A program made the position numbers and the translations under genes. A DNA stretch of 7,344 nt from positions 1-7,344 of the forward strand of contig JAILDR010000112.1 in NCBI GenBank assembly GCA_024689285.1, read 5' to 3'. Shown piece after piece: positions 1 through 6,600 of this stretch; within the stretch, counting starts at the first letter, position 1; each line of letters opens with the position of its first letter. Below the pieces are notes generated by a model. That model was not told the origin of the DNA. It saw only the letters and a list, made by a program, of their open reading frames with translations, and ran no database searches. This DNA is from Bacteroidales bacterium (GTDB lineage Bacteria; Bacteroidota; Bacteroidia; Bacteroidales; F082).

Positions 1-93
1 ATGACAATCTAGACACTTTGTCCAGATTCTTGTCTAGATTCTGCTTTTGAGGGTGAGAATCTAGACACCTTGTCCAGATTCTTGTCTAGATTC
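1..93. repeat. Duplicated 36-bp element built from direct and inverted 12-mers
   Basis: Two 36-bp copies, at 6-41 and 58-93, are offset by 52 bp and differ at one base (T17 versus C69); a 16-bp spacer separates them. Read on the minus strand, each copy holds two tandem 12-mers (GAATCTAGACAA, then GAATCTGGACAA) followed by an inverted copy ending in TGTCTAGATT, making six related units. TCTAGA occurs four times (8-13, 33-38, 60-65, 85-90). The copy at 58-93 encodes the final residues and TAG stop of the deaminase-fusion gene. The copy at 6-41 would encode nearly the same decapeptide and stop in a different frame, so the gene end looks duplicated or invaded by a REP-like element. It is not a CRISPR: the spacer is too short and the unit is internally repetitive. 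Confidence 0.9.
57..93 (-). terminator. Inverted repeat at operon end, possible hairpin
   Basis: Perfect 11-bp arms (57-67 and 83-93, GAATCTAGACA and its complement) enclose a 15-base loop and span the stop codon of the last operon gene. The second copy forms a similar 10-bp structure (6-15 with 31-40). No T-tract follows on the minus strand, so a classical intrinsic terminator is not shown. It could instead stabilise the 3' end of the mRNA or serve as a protein-binding dyad. Confidence 0.3.
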
Positions 94-1542
94 ATTGACT
101 TTATAAACCGTATTTCGAGCCTTCCCTTCTGAAACAATATAGTTCTTCTCCTTGAGTTTGGCGATAATTCTGGATGCGGGTTTTTGCTCCATTTCAAAGT
201 GTTTCTGAATATCAGTGCTTGATGTCGAACCCGTCATACGAATATACTCCAACACTTTTATTTCTTTCTCCGACAAGTCACCATACATCGTCTCAGCCAC
301 CTCCATCGACAACGGCAGTATAAATTCAATGTAAGGTGCATTATACCGAACCTTCGGCAGAGGCAAATTCTTCGCTGGCAAATCCTTAACCGTTTCAAAA
401 CCCAAACCGCGTTGCTCGGCATAGTCCAGTTTGTCAAGCACATACATTATCACCGGATTCCTGCTGAAAGAAGATGCCGAGAACGATACAATGTGTTCCA
501 ATGTCACAGGAGGCTCGGGCAAGCCGGGTGATTTGATAATAATGCTCTTGTCATTAATCTCAAAATACACTGGGGCCCCCATCAGACTGTAGTCGCGATG
601 AACCACAGCGTTGCAAATCAGCTCCCTGATTACATCCAACGGATATTCATAAACTTTCTTCCTTTCAGCATCATCTCTGTTGATATACGAAGGGATATGC
701 TCCTTATACCATTTATTGGCCTCGTCTAACTGTGCAGGAATCCTGCCCTCAATTGTCTTGGTCTCCACAGCCTTGCCGTTCCGCTTCAACGTGGTTTTTA
801 TCACAGCATTAGGATAGACCGACTGTGGCTTCTTCCCAAAGAGTAGCAGTCCCAAACCTGTTGGCCTCACAACATCGTTGTCAAGTTCTACCAGATTCAT
901 ATTCCTCAAGAACACCTCTTGTTCGTCATCCAAAACATTGGCTGCTTTCAAGAACTGAGACATCAGTTTTTCATCCAACGACTTCATATCCATCGTATGC
1001 ACCGCACGTTCAGTTTCCTCCTTGTAGTCTTTGGTGGCCTTGTTCTCCTCTTCAAGACGTCTGCTTTCCGCATAAGCGATAAAGTCGGCATTCAGGCGCT
1101 CAATCTCTTTCTGCAATTCTTGCGGATATGGCTCAACCTCTATACCATGATCCACAAGGTATTTGATTCCTTTGCCATTAACCGACGGGAAAGGGTCACC
1201 GGTTCCAACATATACCTTTTTGATGCGAGCCTTGGCTATACGCTTACAGCATCCTATCTTAGGGGAGTTCCTTTTGAAGCAGGGTTCTAAAGTAGAATAC
1301 ACCACGCAATCCTTCAGATTTTCGTTAATGCATTTCCGCTCCAACAATGTATATTCAGCATGATCTCCATCTCTAAGTTCGCCACGATATGCAGTGGTAT
1401 ATGTACCGTCTGGCCTTACAAGAACCGCTCCCACCTTTGGCGAAACCTCTCCTTCTGCCCTCTCCTCCTGCACTGAGTTTTTCATCACCTCGATAGAAAT
1501 TCTCATATAGTCAATCGGTTCCATTTTTTTCTTATCTGCCAT
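61..1542 (-). CDS. RibD-like deaminase / GHKL ATPase / winged-helix fusion protein
   Basis: 493 aa. Residues about 8-137 form a zinc-dependent cytidine-deaminase-fold domain: HAE at 61-63 (zinc-binding His and catalytic Glu), then E86-P87-C88 with the second zinc Cys at C98, and a GDPFPSVNGKGI stretch (115-126) that closely resembles the deaminase half of riboflavin enzyme RibD. A charged helical linker follows (138-185). Residues about 190-410 resemble the C-terminal part of COG2865-type 'ATP-binding' proteins: a GLGLLLFGKKPQ segment near 229-240, then a GHKL-type box with RELICNAVVHRDY (306-318) and SPGLPEP (338-344). A winged helix (about 422-483) ends the protein, and the last ten residues come from the terminal DNA repeat. 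There is no RibD reductase domain and no AlbA_2 domain at the N terminus. It is the last gene of the operon, 27 bp after the HEPN-like gene; the ATG at 1542 has an A/T-rich leader and no Shine-Dalgarno. The fold assignments are strong; substrate (free nucleotide, nucleic acid or other) and biological role are unknown, with defence inferred from context. Confidence 0.85.
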   Translation of the reverse strand: MADKKKMEPIDYMRISIEVMKNSVQEERAEGEVSPKVGAVLVRPDGTYTTAYRGELRDGDHAEYTLLERKCINENLKDCVVYSTLEPCFKRNSPKIGCCKRIAKARIKKVYVGTGDPFPSVNGKGIKYLVDHGIEVEPYPQELQKEIERLNADFIAYAESRRLEEENKATKDYKEETERAVHTMDMKSLDEKLMSQFLKAANVLDDEQEVFLRNMNLVELDNDVVRPTGLGLLLFGKKPQSVYPNAVIKTTLKRNGKAVETKTIEGRIPAQLDEANKWYKEHIPSYINRDDAERKKVYEYPLDVIRELICNAVVHRDYSLMGAPVYFEINDKSIIIKSPGLPEPPVTLEHIVSFSASSFSRNPVIMYVLDKLDYAEQRGLGFETVKDLPAKNLPLPKVRYNAPYIEFILPLSMEVAETMYGDLSEKEIKVLEYIRMTGSTSSTDIQKHFEMEQKPASRIIAKLKEKNYIVSEGKARNTVYKVNESRQESGQGV

Positions 1543-1569
1543 AGTATTTTTTTATTGATTTCGATATAT

Positions 1570-2277
1570 TCAGTTCTTTTTCATTATTTCGCCTAAGTGT
1601 TTCATCAATGAAGCGTGAACTATCAGAAAAGCCGCATTCAAATTAAACAATAAGACGTTACCCTCTTGTATAAGATTTATTGATTCTGACACTTTCAAAT
1701 CTTCAATTGATTTTACTTGAATGTCAAACTCTTCGGTTTTATGTGCTTCATTTTGATTCCTGATTCTTTTCAGTTCGTTATGATTAGTAGCGAGGAATGC
1801 ACATAGTTTTTTATGTGCCTTTTTATACGCATCAAAACAATTGGCATCAATAACACTCTTTAACTTCGGTAGTAATTTGCCTACAGGAACTGCTAATCCA
1901 TCATTACATTCATACAATAATGTATAGATTCTCCTTGCAAAAAAGCGGTACTCATATTCCGTTTTCACCTTAAAGATATGCTTATAAGCTGTATTCATAT
2001 CCAGCTCAAATAATGCAAGCCTGCCATTCAACCTATAAAATTCAGATATTATCTGAAAAAGAATAATTTCTTTCTGAAAGTCACAATTTGGAGTTTCTTC
2101 CTGTTCTTTTTCCCAAATAAGAATTTGATTCTCTGTATCTACTATTACGGCTCGGACAACATCCACAATATCCTCTTGATTCTGTATTATTTCGTCACAG
2201 CCTTTAACAATCTCCTTGCATTTAGTATTGTTCCAGAGACTATTCTTTAACACCTTTATCGAATCTGCATATTTCAT
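1570..2277 (-). CDS. Putative HEPN-type helical protein in the defence operon
   Basis: 235 aa, predicted almost entirely alpha-helical, with no signal peptide or clear membrane span. I cannot place it in a named family. R173-N174-QNEA-H179 fits the R-x4-6-H motif of HEPN domains, including the common Asn after the Arg; it sits between helical stretches and is followed by a long hydrophobic helix (about 205-228), as in HEPN ribonucleases of toxin-antitoxin and abortive-infection systems. The gene starts 6 bp after the helicase stop and precedes the deaminase fusion by 27 bp, so it is probably cotranscribed. It is visibly more A+T-rich than its neighbours: 18 G+C of 60 in both 1621-1680 and 1801-1860, against 30 of 60 in 2881-2940 of the helicase gene. 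It could be an RNase effector, or a non-catalytic HEPN partner that binds one of the neighbours. The gene is well supported; the HEPN call is a motif-level inference. Confidence 0.8.
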   Translation of the reverse strand: MKYADSIKVLKNSLWNNTKCKEIVKGCDEIIQNQEDIVDVVRAVIVDTENQILIWEKEQEETPNCDFQKEIILFQIISEFYRLNGRLALFELDMNTAYKHIFKVKTEYEYRFFARRIYTLLYECNDGLAVPVGKLLPKLKSVIDANCFDAYKKAHKKLCAFLATNHNELKRIRNQNEAHKTEEFDIQVKSIEDLKVSESINLIQEGNVLLFNLNAAFLIVHASLMKHLGEIMKKN

Positions 2278-2283
2278 ATCATC

Positions 2284-4122
2284 TTAAATCAAATCGATTT
2301 CACCCTCCTCGAACCACTGTTTTCGTATTGACTCATTCTTGACTTTTTCTGGATCCTTTGTATACATTACAACGGCTAATGATTGCTTGGCTCGGGTGCA
2401 GGTGACATAGAAAAGCCGTTGTGTACGCTCTATTGATGTTTCTTTACCCTCTGAAATGTTCTTCAAGTCTGTTTCCGTCAAATCCTTTACGCCAAACAAC
2501 TTGTCATAGCTGAACATAAATCCTCTGGCTTCTGAATCATCGATGATTACCATCACCCTTTCAAACTCCAAGCCTTTCACCCCTTGATGGGTATCAAAAC
2601 GGGAACGGTGATTGACATAATCGTCGTAACCTTTCACCATGTCGATAGGCAAATCCATAACCTCAGCCCATGCTTTCAAATCCTCCTCAGCATTTTCATC
2701 CAAATCTGTTGAACTGGCAAGGCTTGCAGCTCTTACCACATCAGGCACTGTCAATAATACAGAATCATAAATAGCCATGACAGCAGCTCTGATGGTGCAA
2801 TTTTCATTCACTAAAGCCGCCACTTTGTTAGCTTCTTCTCTGGCACGAAGATAAAGCTTGTAGGGATTTTCGGTGCTATCCTTAGACAAAAGGGGCGAAT
2901 AGGCTTTCAGAATGGTTAGTGCCTCGCTGCCATCCCCTTTCATGGAATCTGCAAGGGGTATTACCTCTTTCGTAAAGAATTCCACCTCCGGCACTGTTCC
3001 TTGCAAAAATGTCATCTGGTATTTGGACACCTTGGACAATGGTGCGAAAAACTTGTCAAACCCTAACCGCCTTGCCGCCATCATGTGTTCCAATGTCAGG
3101 ATTTTGATGTCGGCATCTCTACCAAACCATTTGCCATCGTGTGTAAGCGAGCTCATTTGCTTCATCACACCTTGTTCAACTTCGTCTTTATCTATACCTT
3201 CATGCAGCTGAACCACAAAAAGCCTCACCAAACCCTCTTCGGCACCTTCTCTCGGATTTTGCTCGGCATGTTCATCCAAATCACCACCAATTTTATTGGC
3301 CAATCTTATAATCCGCTTCGCGCAACGGTAATTCATCACCTTGACCGGCTTTTCCCATTCAGCAGGGATAATACTCACCATATTTTCCTTTCCGTCGGTA
3401 TATATACGCTGCTTTATGTCGCCCAACAAGCCCAAGGTAAAAATGTCGGCAAAATTATCCTGTATCTTAAAGAAAGCATCCACCAATTCCTTTCTCGTGT
3501 CCTGACTCTCATCTATCAGCAGGATGGGATAACGTTGAGCTATAATTCGCTGGAGCATTTTGCTTTCCATAATCATTTGAGCGGAAATCTTGATAACCTC
3601 AGCGTGTTTCAGAGCATTGTATTCAGGATTGCTACCATTCGGGTTGTAAACAAACTTGTCAATGGCCTGGGCTTTCTCATAGCGTTCTTTCAATCCATTG
3701 CATTTCTCCAAGTTTGAGAGATAAGTTTTGGTGGTCTTACTGACCGCTTTTACAAGCTTGGCTTCCAACTCGGCAATATCCTCTTGAATGTATTGGCAAT
3801 ACAAGCGTTTGATATCTGCCTGATAAAACCTGATAACATCCCAAACAAAACTATGAATCGTGGAAATATGGAAATATGGACTGTAATCGAGTCTGTTAAT
3901 AATTTCGTCCGTAGCCGCATTGGTGAAAGTGATAACGGCCACTTGTTTGCCTTGCAGCAGAAGCCCTTTCCCTATTCGGTCTCGTATTTTTTGGAGAAGC
4001 AGCACCAACGAGTGTGTTTTTCCCGAACCCGCACCAGCAAAGAGAAAAAAGCTCTTGCGAGGCGTTGACAACAGGCAACGCTCAAGGGTTTCGTCAACTT
4101 TATTGTCAATGTTATTTTCCAT
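2284..4122 (-). CDS. gajB: UvrD/PcrA-like SF1A helicase, GajB-like
   Basis: 612 aa. The full set of superfamily 1A motifs can be read in order: I/Walker A AGAGSGKT (29-36), Ia TFTNAATDEI (65-74), II/Walker B LLIDESQDT (201-209), III LGDIKQRIY (233-241), IV with NYR (264-266), V THQGVKGLEF (511-520) and VI RLFYVTCTRAKQ (569-580). Family knowledge: in Gabija the UvrD-like GajB joins the GajA nuclease in one complex and is thought to act on DNA ends or nicks produced during phage replication or by GajA. The ATG at 4122 overlaps the end of the nuclease gene by 11 bp, the tight pairing typical of gajAB. At 612 aa it is longer than the characterised GajB (about 500 aa); the stretch between motifs IV and V (about 270-510) accounts for most of its length. 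A non-Gabija OLD/UvrD pair is the main alternative. The helicase call is very secure, the GajB role probable. Confidence 0.88.
   Translation of the reverse strand: MENNIDNKVDETLERCLLSTPRKSFFLFAGAGSGKTHSLVLLLQKIRDRIGKGLLLQGKQVAVITFTNAATDEIINRLDYSPYFHISTIHSFVWDVIRFYQADIKRLYCQYIQEDIAELEAKLVKAVSKTTKTYLSNLEKCNGLKERYEKAQAIDKFVYNPNGSNPEYNALKHAEVIKISAQMIMESKMLQRIIAQRYPILLIDESQDTRKELVDAFFKIQDNFADIFTLGLLGDIKQRIYTDGKENMVSIIPAEWEKPVKVMNYRCAKRIIRLANKIGGDLDEHAEQNPREGAEEGLVRLFVVQLHEGIDKDEVEQGVMKQMSSLTHDGKWFGRDADIKILTLEHMMAARRLGFDKFFAPLSKVSKYQMTFLQGTVPEVEFFTKEVIPLADSMKGDGSEALTILKAYSPLLSKDSTENPYKLYLRAREEANKVAALVNENCTIRAAVMAIYDSVLLTVPDVVRAASLASSTDLDENAEEDLKAWAEVMDLPIDMVKGYDDYVNHRSRFDTHQGVKGLEFERVMVIIDDSEARGFMFSYDKLFGVKDLTETDLKNISEGKETSIERTQRLFYVTCTRAKQSLAVVMYTKDPEKVKNESIRKQWFEEGEIDLI
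4112..4122 (-). other. 11-bp overlap of nuclease and helicase genes
   Basis: The helicase start codon (4122-4120) lies upstream of the nuclease TAA stop (4114-4112) in another frame. Such an overlap lets terminating ribosomes restart, which would keep the two subunits in step. No Shine-Dalgarno is apparent before the helicase ATG, which strengthens the case for translational coupling. Confidence 0.8.
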
Positions 4123-6310
4123 CGTTCACCCCGTTTGAATCAAGATACTCTTTCATCCAAGCCAAGCCTTCCTGAATGTAAGCAGGGGCTTTGATACTTT
4201 CAAATTTTTCAGAGTACAGCAAACTATTGGCAAAGTCTGCCTTATGAAATCCCGACTTGCTCTCCAACTTCTCAAAAATCTTCCCTTGCAATTCACTTGC
4301 CGAACTGCTATCCTTACAAAGATTTCTTATGGTTGTTATTGCGCCCATTTTGCTGAGGTCATCCTGCCTGAATAGGGATAAATTGCTCATAATCAAAGCA
4401 TCCTCAAATGTATAAGGGCATATTTCTTCAGCATCCTTATCTTCTTCCCATTTAACAGTCACAGGCGTTTGAAACGCTATCCTAACATTGTCAAATGTCT
4501 TGCCCTTTCCGTCAAGGTCCAATAAATCGTCTACCATTTCTTTACCCACTATCCAATCCTTTACAGTAGGATTGCCCGTTTTATAACCTTTTCCTTTAGC
4601 CGTTATAACTGATGAATCATATTCTTTGTCATTTATACCCAGTTTCTTCTCTGTGGCATCAATGTCGGTAACTATCAAGGTTGCGATGCCTAACTTCTCT
4701 ATCAAACTGTGAAAGCTGTGGGCGTGCCTTCCATTAATCTCTATCACAGAGATGTAGTATGAATCAAGCCCTGATTTTTTGATAAAGCTCGGCACCAATA
4801 TCTTTTCTGCCGGACCCTCAACGAGTATCACAGCATCCGCAAAAAAGATGTCACAGTGGGTTAAGCGAATATAACGTGTCACAAACCGTTTGGTTTCTTC
4901 CTCTTTCCCAAAAGTATTAGACAGATTCACAACTACCGAAGTGGGGATAGCGGTGCTTGTATCTATCACCCTTCTAAAGTAACGCATACAATTCAAATCC
5001 AACTCATTCACCACATGGTTGGAATGTGTGCTTAGAACTAATTGCGTTTTGAGCCAAGGATTCTCTACTATAAGATTGCTATTGCATAAAGCATCAAAAG
5101 CCTTTTTGACGAACACCTGTTGGGCTTGAGCATGAAGGTGTGCTTCAGGTTCCTCAACAAACACCAGGTGAATCGGCTCAATGGCCTTACCCTCACTGAG
5201 GGGTCTTGTCCATTGTTCCCTGAAATCCATCAATTTGAGGTATATGGAGATAAGATTTCTATAGCCGAGTCCGTTGTATTTCTCTGGCAAGGCAAGGTCT
5301 GGCTTTCCCTGAATAGCAAACTGCACTGCCGATTCGTGGCGTATAGCCTCTTCAATCTGTATTTTGCTCTTAATCTTTATTTCGGGATTTTGAAAACCTG
5401 GATAGTTTATGTTTTTCAACTCCTTAACGGGCGTTTCAAAAGTCCTCGTAAGCTTGGCATCGTAAGTTTCGTTTGCTTTTGCTATGCCACTCACAAGTTC
5501 CAACCCTTCTGGAGTGAGGTCGGCATCTTCTTGGTTACTGCTCGAATAATACTTTTGAAATTGTTTTGACAGTGTGTCTATTTCACTGTCTGACAACCCT
5601 TGTGGGTCAGAGAAATCCCTTGATGCCAATATCGTATCAACTCTTATCAGTTCGCTTAACGGATTTTTATCCAAACTACTATCGGGTGTAGCTTGCGTCT
5701 TATCCTCTTCGGCTGGTTCTGATGCAGGGTCGATGATATAGTATTTGACATCAAAATAATCCCTAAGGTTCGTGCCTTTTCCCAAAAAATCACAAAGGTT
5801 TCTCGGAAAAAGTGTAGGCGAGAATGCTTTCTTATACTCTTCAGTCAGCATTAGAGAATTAGCCTTCTCCTTTGCCTGTTTATAGTTTTTGTAGAGATTG
5901 GAGGCATCTATAGGCTCATACTGGCAGCGAACGCCAACTGTTTTTCCATCCCAAGTACTCAAAGAAGGTATCAAATGGTTCACTCTATACTGTTCCCCGT
6001 CTTCCACGTCAATCCAAACGTCCATTGAGGGAACAATGGAGTCCCATCGATGTGCATCAAGCAGTGCTTCATCTACCGGATCTTTCGCAAGCCATTCATC
6101 ACCCAGTTGGTCGATGGCTTCCCAATTGGTTGCCGTGAATTCCTTTAGGGTGAATTTTTCTGTGTTTTTTAGGAACCATACAATGGCACTAATAGCGGAT
6201 GTTTTTCCACTATTGTTGGCTCCTACAAAAACAGTCTGCTGTTTGTCAAAATCGATATGACAATTTTTAAGCTTTCTGAAATTCCTTATTTGAACAGATG
6301 ATATTACCAT
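4112..6310 (-). CDS. gajA: OLD-family ATPase/TOPRIM endonuclease, GajA-like
   Basis: 732 aa. The N-terminal half is an ABC/SMC-type ATPase: Walker A GANNSGKT (30-37), a signature-like region around YNGLGYRNLI (345-354), Walker B VFVEEPEAHLH (383-393) and the switch histidine in LSTHSNH (426-432). The C-terminal half is a TOPRIM nuclease: AVILVEGPAEK (493-503, catalytic Glu498), the EING segment (524-527) and TDIDA (548-552, metal-binding acidic residues D549 and D551), followed by a lysine-rich stretch YKTGNPTVKDW (576-586) as in OLD nucleases. The order ATPase then TOPRIM with a UvrD helicase directly downstream is the Gabija (class 2 OLD) arrangement; GajA cuts DNA and is reported to be held inactive by nucleotides. 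It is longer than the characterised GajA (about 580 aa), mostly between Walker A and the signature region (about 60-330). The start at 6310 places the usual first beta strand and QIRNFRKL at the N terminus. It is the first gene of the operon. Confidence 0.88.
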   Translation of the reverse strand: MVISSVQIRNFRKLKNCHIDFDKQQTVFVGANNSGKTSAISAIVWFLKNTEKFTLKEFTATNWEAIDQLGDEWLAKDPVDEALLDAHRWDSIVPSMDVWIDVEDGEQYRVNHLIPSLSTWDGKTVGVRCQYEPIDASNLYKNYKQAKEKANSLMLTEEYKKAFSPTLFPRNLCDFLGKGTNLRDYFDVKYYIIDPASEPAEEDKTQATPDSSLDKNPLSELIRVDTILASRDFSDPQGLSDSEIDTLSKQFQKYYSSSNQEDADLTPEGLELVSGIAKANETYDAKLTRTFETPVKELKNINYPGFQNPEIKIKSKIQIEEAIRHESAVQFAIQGKPDLALPEKYNGLGYRNLISIYLKLMDFREQWTRPLSEGKAIEPIHLVFVEEPEAHLHAQAQQVFVKKAFDALCNSNLIVENPWLKTQLVLSTHSNHVVNELDLNCMRYFRRVIDTSTAIPTSVVVNLSNTFGKEEETKRFVTRYIRLTHCDIFFADAVILVEGPAEKILVPSFIKKSGLDSYYISVIEINGRHAHSFHSLIEKLGIATLIVTDIDATEKKLGINDKEYDSSVITAKGKGYKTGNPTVKDWIVGKEMVDDLLDLDGKGKTFDNVRIAFQTPVTVKWEEDKDAEEICPYTFEDALIMSNLSLFRQDDLSKMGAITTIRNLCKDSSSASELQGKIFEKLESKSGFHKADFANSLLYSEKFESIKAPAYIQEGLAWMKEYLDSNGVNDGK

Positions 6311-6389
6311 ACAAAAAAATGAAACCTTTATTTAACTATTTTAAGCACTTCATTATCAAATCCCTCATATTCACCGCAAAAGCATCTCT

Positions 6390-6397
6390 CAAATCTA
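6390..6397 (-). promoter_or_regulatory. Candidate Bacteroidetes -7 box for the four-gene operon
   Basis: On the minus strand TAGATTTG matches the Bacteroidetes sigma-70 -7 consensus TAnnTTTG at every fixed position and lies 79 bp before the nuclease ATG. No good TTTG-type -33 element is present at the expected 19-21 bp spacing, so the site is only a candidate. A small dyad (GTTG-GG-CAAC, 6402-6411) sits just upstream, where a repressor could compete with polymerase. Confidence 0.3.
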
Positions 6398-6401
6398 AAC
6401 C

Positions 6402-6447
6402 GTTGGGCAACATCGGTCCTCCATCATGGAAAAATGTTGCTCACAAC
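6402..6447 (-). repeat. Overlapping inverted repeats, possible hairpin or operator
   Basis: A 7-bp perfect inverted repeat (GCAACAT at 6407-6413, ATGTTGC at 6434-6440) encloses a 20-base interior that contains a small nested TCC/GGA pairing. Two further short dyads share its arms: 6402-6411 (GTTG-GG-CAAC) and 6436-6447 (GTTG-CTCA-CAAC). The alternatives exclude one another, as in switchable RNA structures, but the stems are short and chance is possible. Confidence 0.35.
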
Positions 6448-6464
6448 CCGCATTTACACATTCC

Positions 6465-6548
6465 TCAATCCATAGCTTTTGACACGAACCCGGGTCGCCA
6501 AGACTTTCCCCTCTGTGACGAACCTTTAACAAGAATCATTGTCTTCAT
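6465..6548 (-). pseudogene. 27-codon mini-ORF with Walker A motif, possible remnant
   Basis: The ATG at 6548 opens a 27-aa frame beginning MKTMILVKGSSQRGKS, where G9-SSQR-G14-K15-S16 fits the P-loop pattern GxxxxGK[ST] directly after a hydrophobic strand, as at the N terminus of many small ATPases or kinases. The frame stops 11 codons later with no further domain. Other frames stay open for 30-45 codons downstream, so it may be the 5' end of a frameshifted NTPase gene. Low complexity and short length mean chance is not excluded. Confidence 0.2.
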
Positions 6549-6565
6549 AATTGTATCAGTTTATC

Positions 6566-6600
6566 AATAACCTTGAACCGTTAACCTTGAACCATGAACC
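6566..6600. repeat. Tandem heptamers of the form nTnAACC
   Basis: Five consecutive 7-bp units (AATAACC, TTGAACC, GTTAACC, TTGAACC, ATGAACC) fill 35 bp between the cupin gene and the mini-ORF. The two TTGAACC units are 14 bp apart and identical. Such simple arrays can change length by slippage. No coding function is evident. Confidence 0.8.

Noticed and set aside
1..93. CRISPR array
   Set aside because: Only two repeats with a 16-bp spacer, and the repeat is itself made of direct and inverted 12-mers. No cas gene is present.
9..197. 62-codon minus-strand frame over the terminal repeat
   Set aside because: It overlaps the 3' end of the deaminase-fusion gene in another frame and consists largely of out-of-frame gene sequence plus repeat-encoded residues. 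No start context or domain supports it.
61..1542. Classifying the fusion protein as a riboflavin biosynthesis enzyme
   Set aside because: Only the deaminase half resembles RibD. The reductase domain is absent, replaced by a GHKL-type ATPase and winged helix, and no riboflavin genes are nearby.
3085..3717. 210-codon plus-strand frame antisense to the helicase gene
   Set aside because: The opposite strand carries all SF1 helicase motifs in order over the same bases; this frame is a shadow with no coherent domain.
5120..5569. 149-codon plus-strand frame antisense to the nuclease gene
   Set aside because: Shadow of the OLD-family gene; its hydrophobic look comes from the complementary codons and no promoter or leader is seen.
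6481..6540. tRNA-like look of the G+C-rich stretch containing CCCGGGTTCG (minus strand)
   Set aside because: The GGTTCG resembles a T-loop start, but no acceptor stem, anticodon arm or CCA end can be folded around it.
6298..6570. 90-codon plus-strand frame spanning the intergenic region
   Set aside because: It starts inside the nuclease gene on the opposite strand, has no recognisable domain or leader, and crosses the inverted repeats. It remains the longest open frame in the gap, so a search would be cheap, but I see no support for it as a gene.
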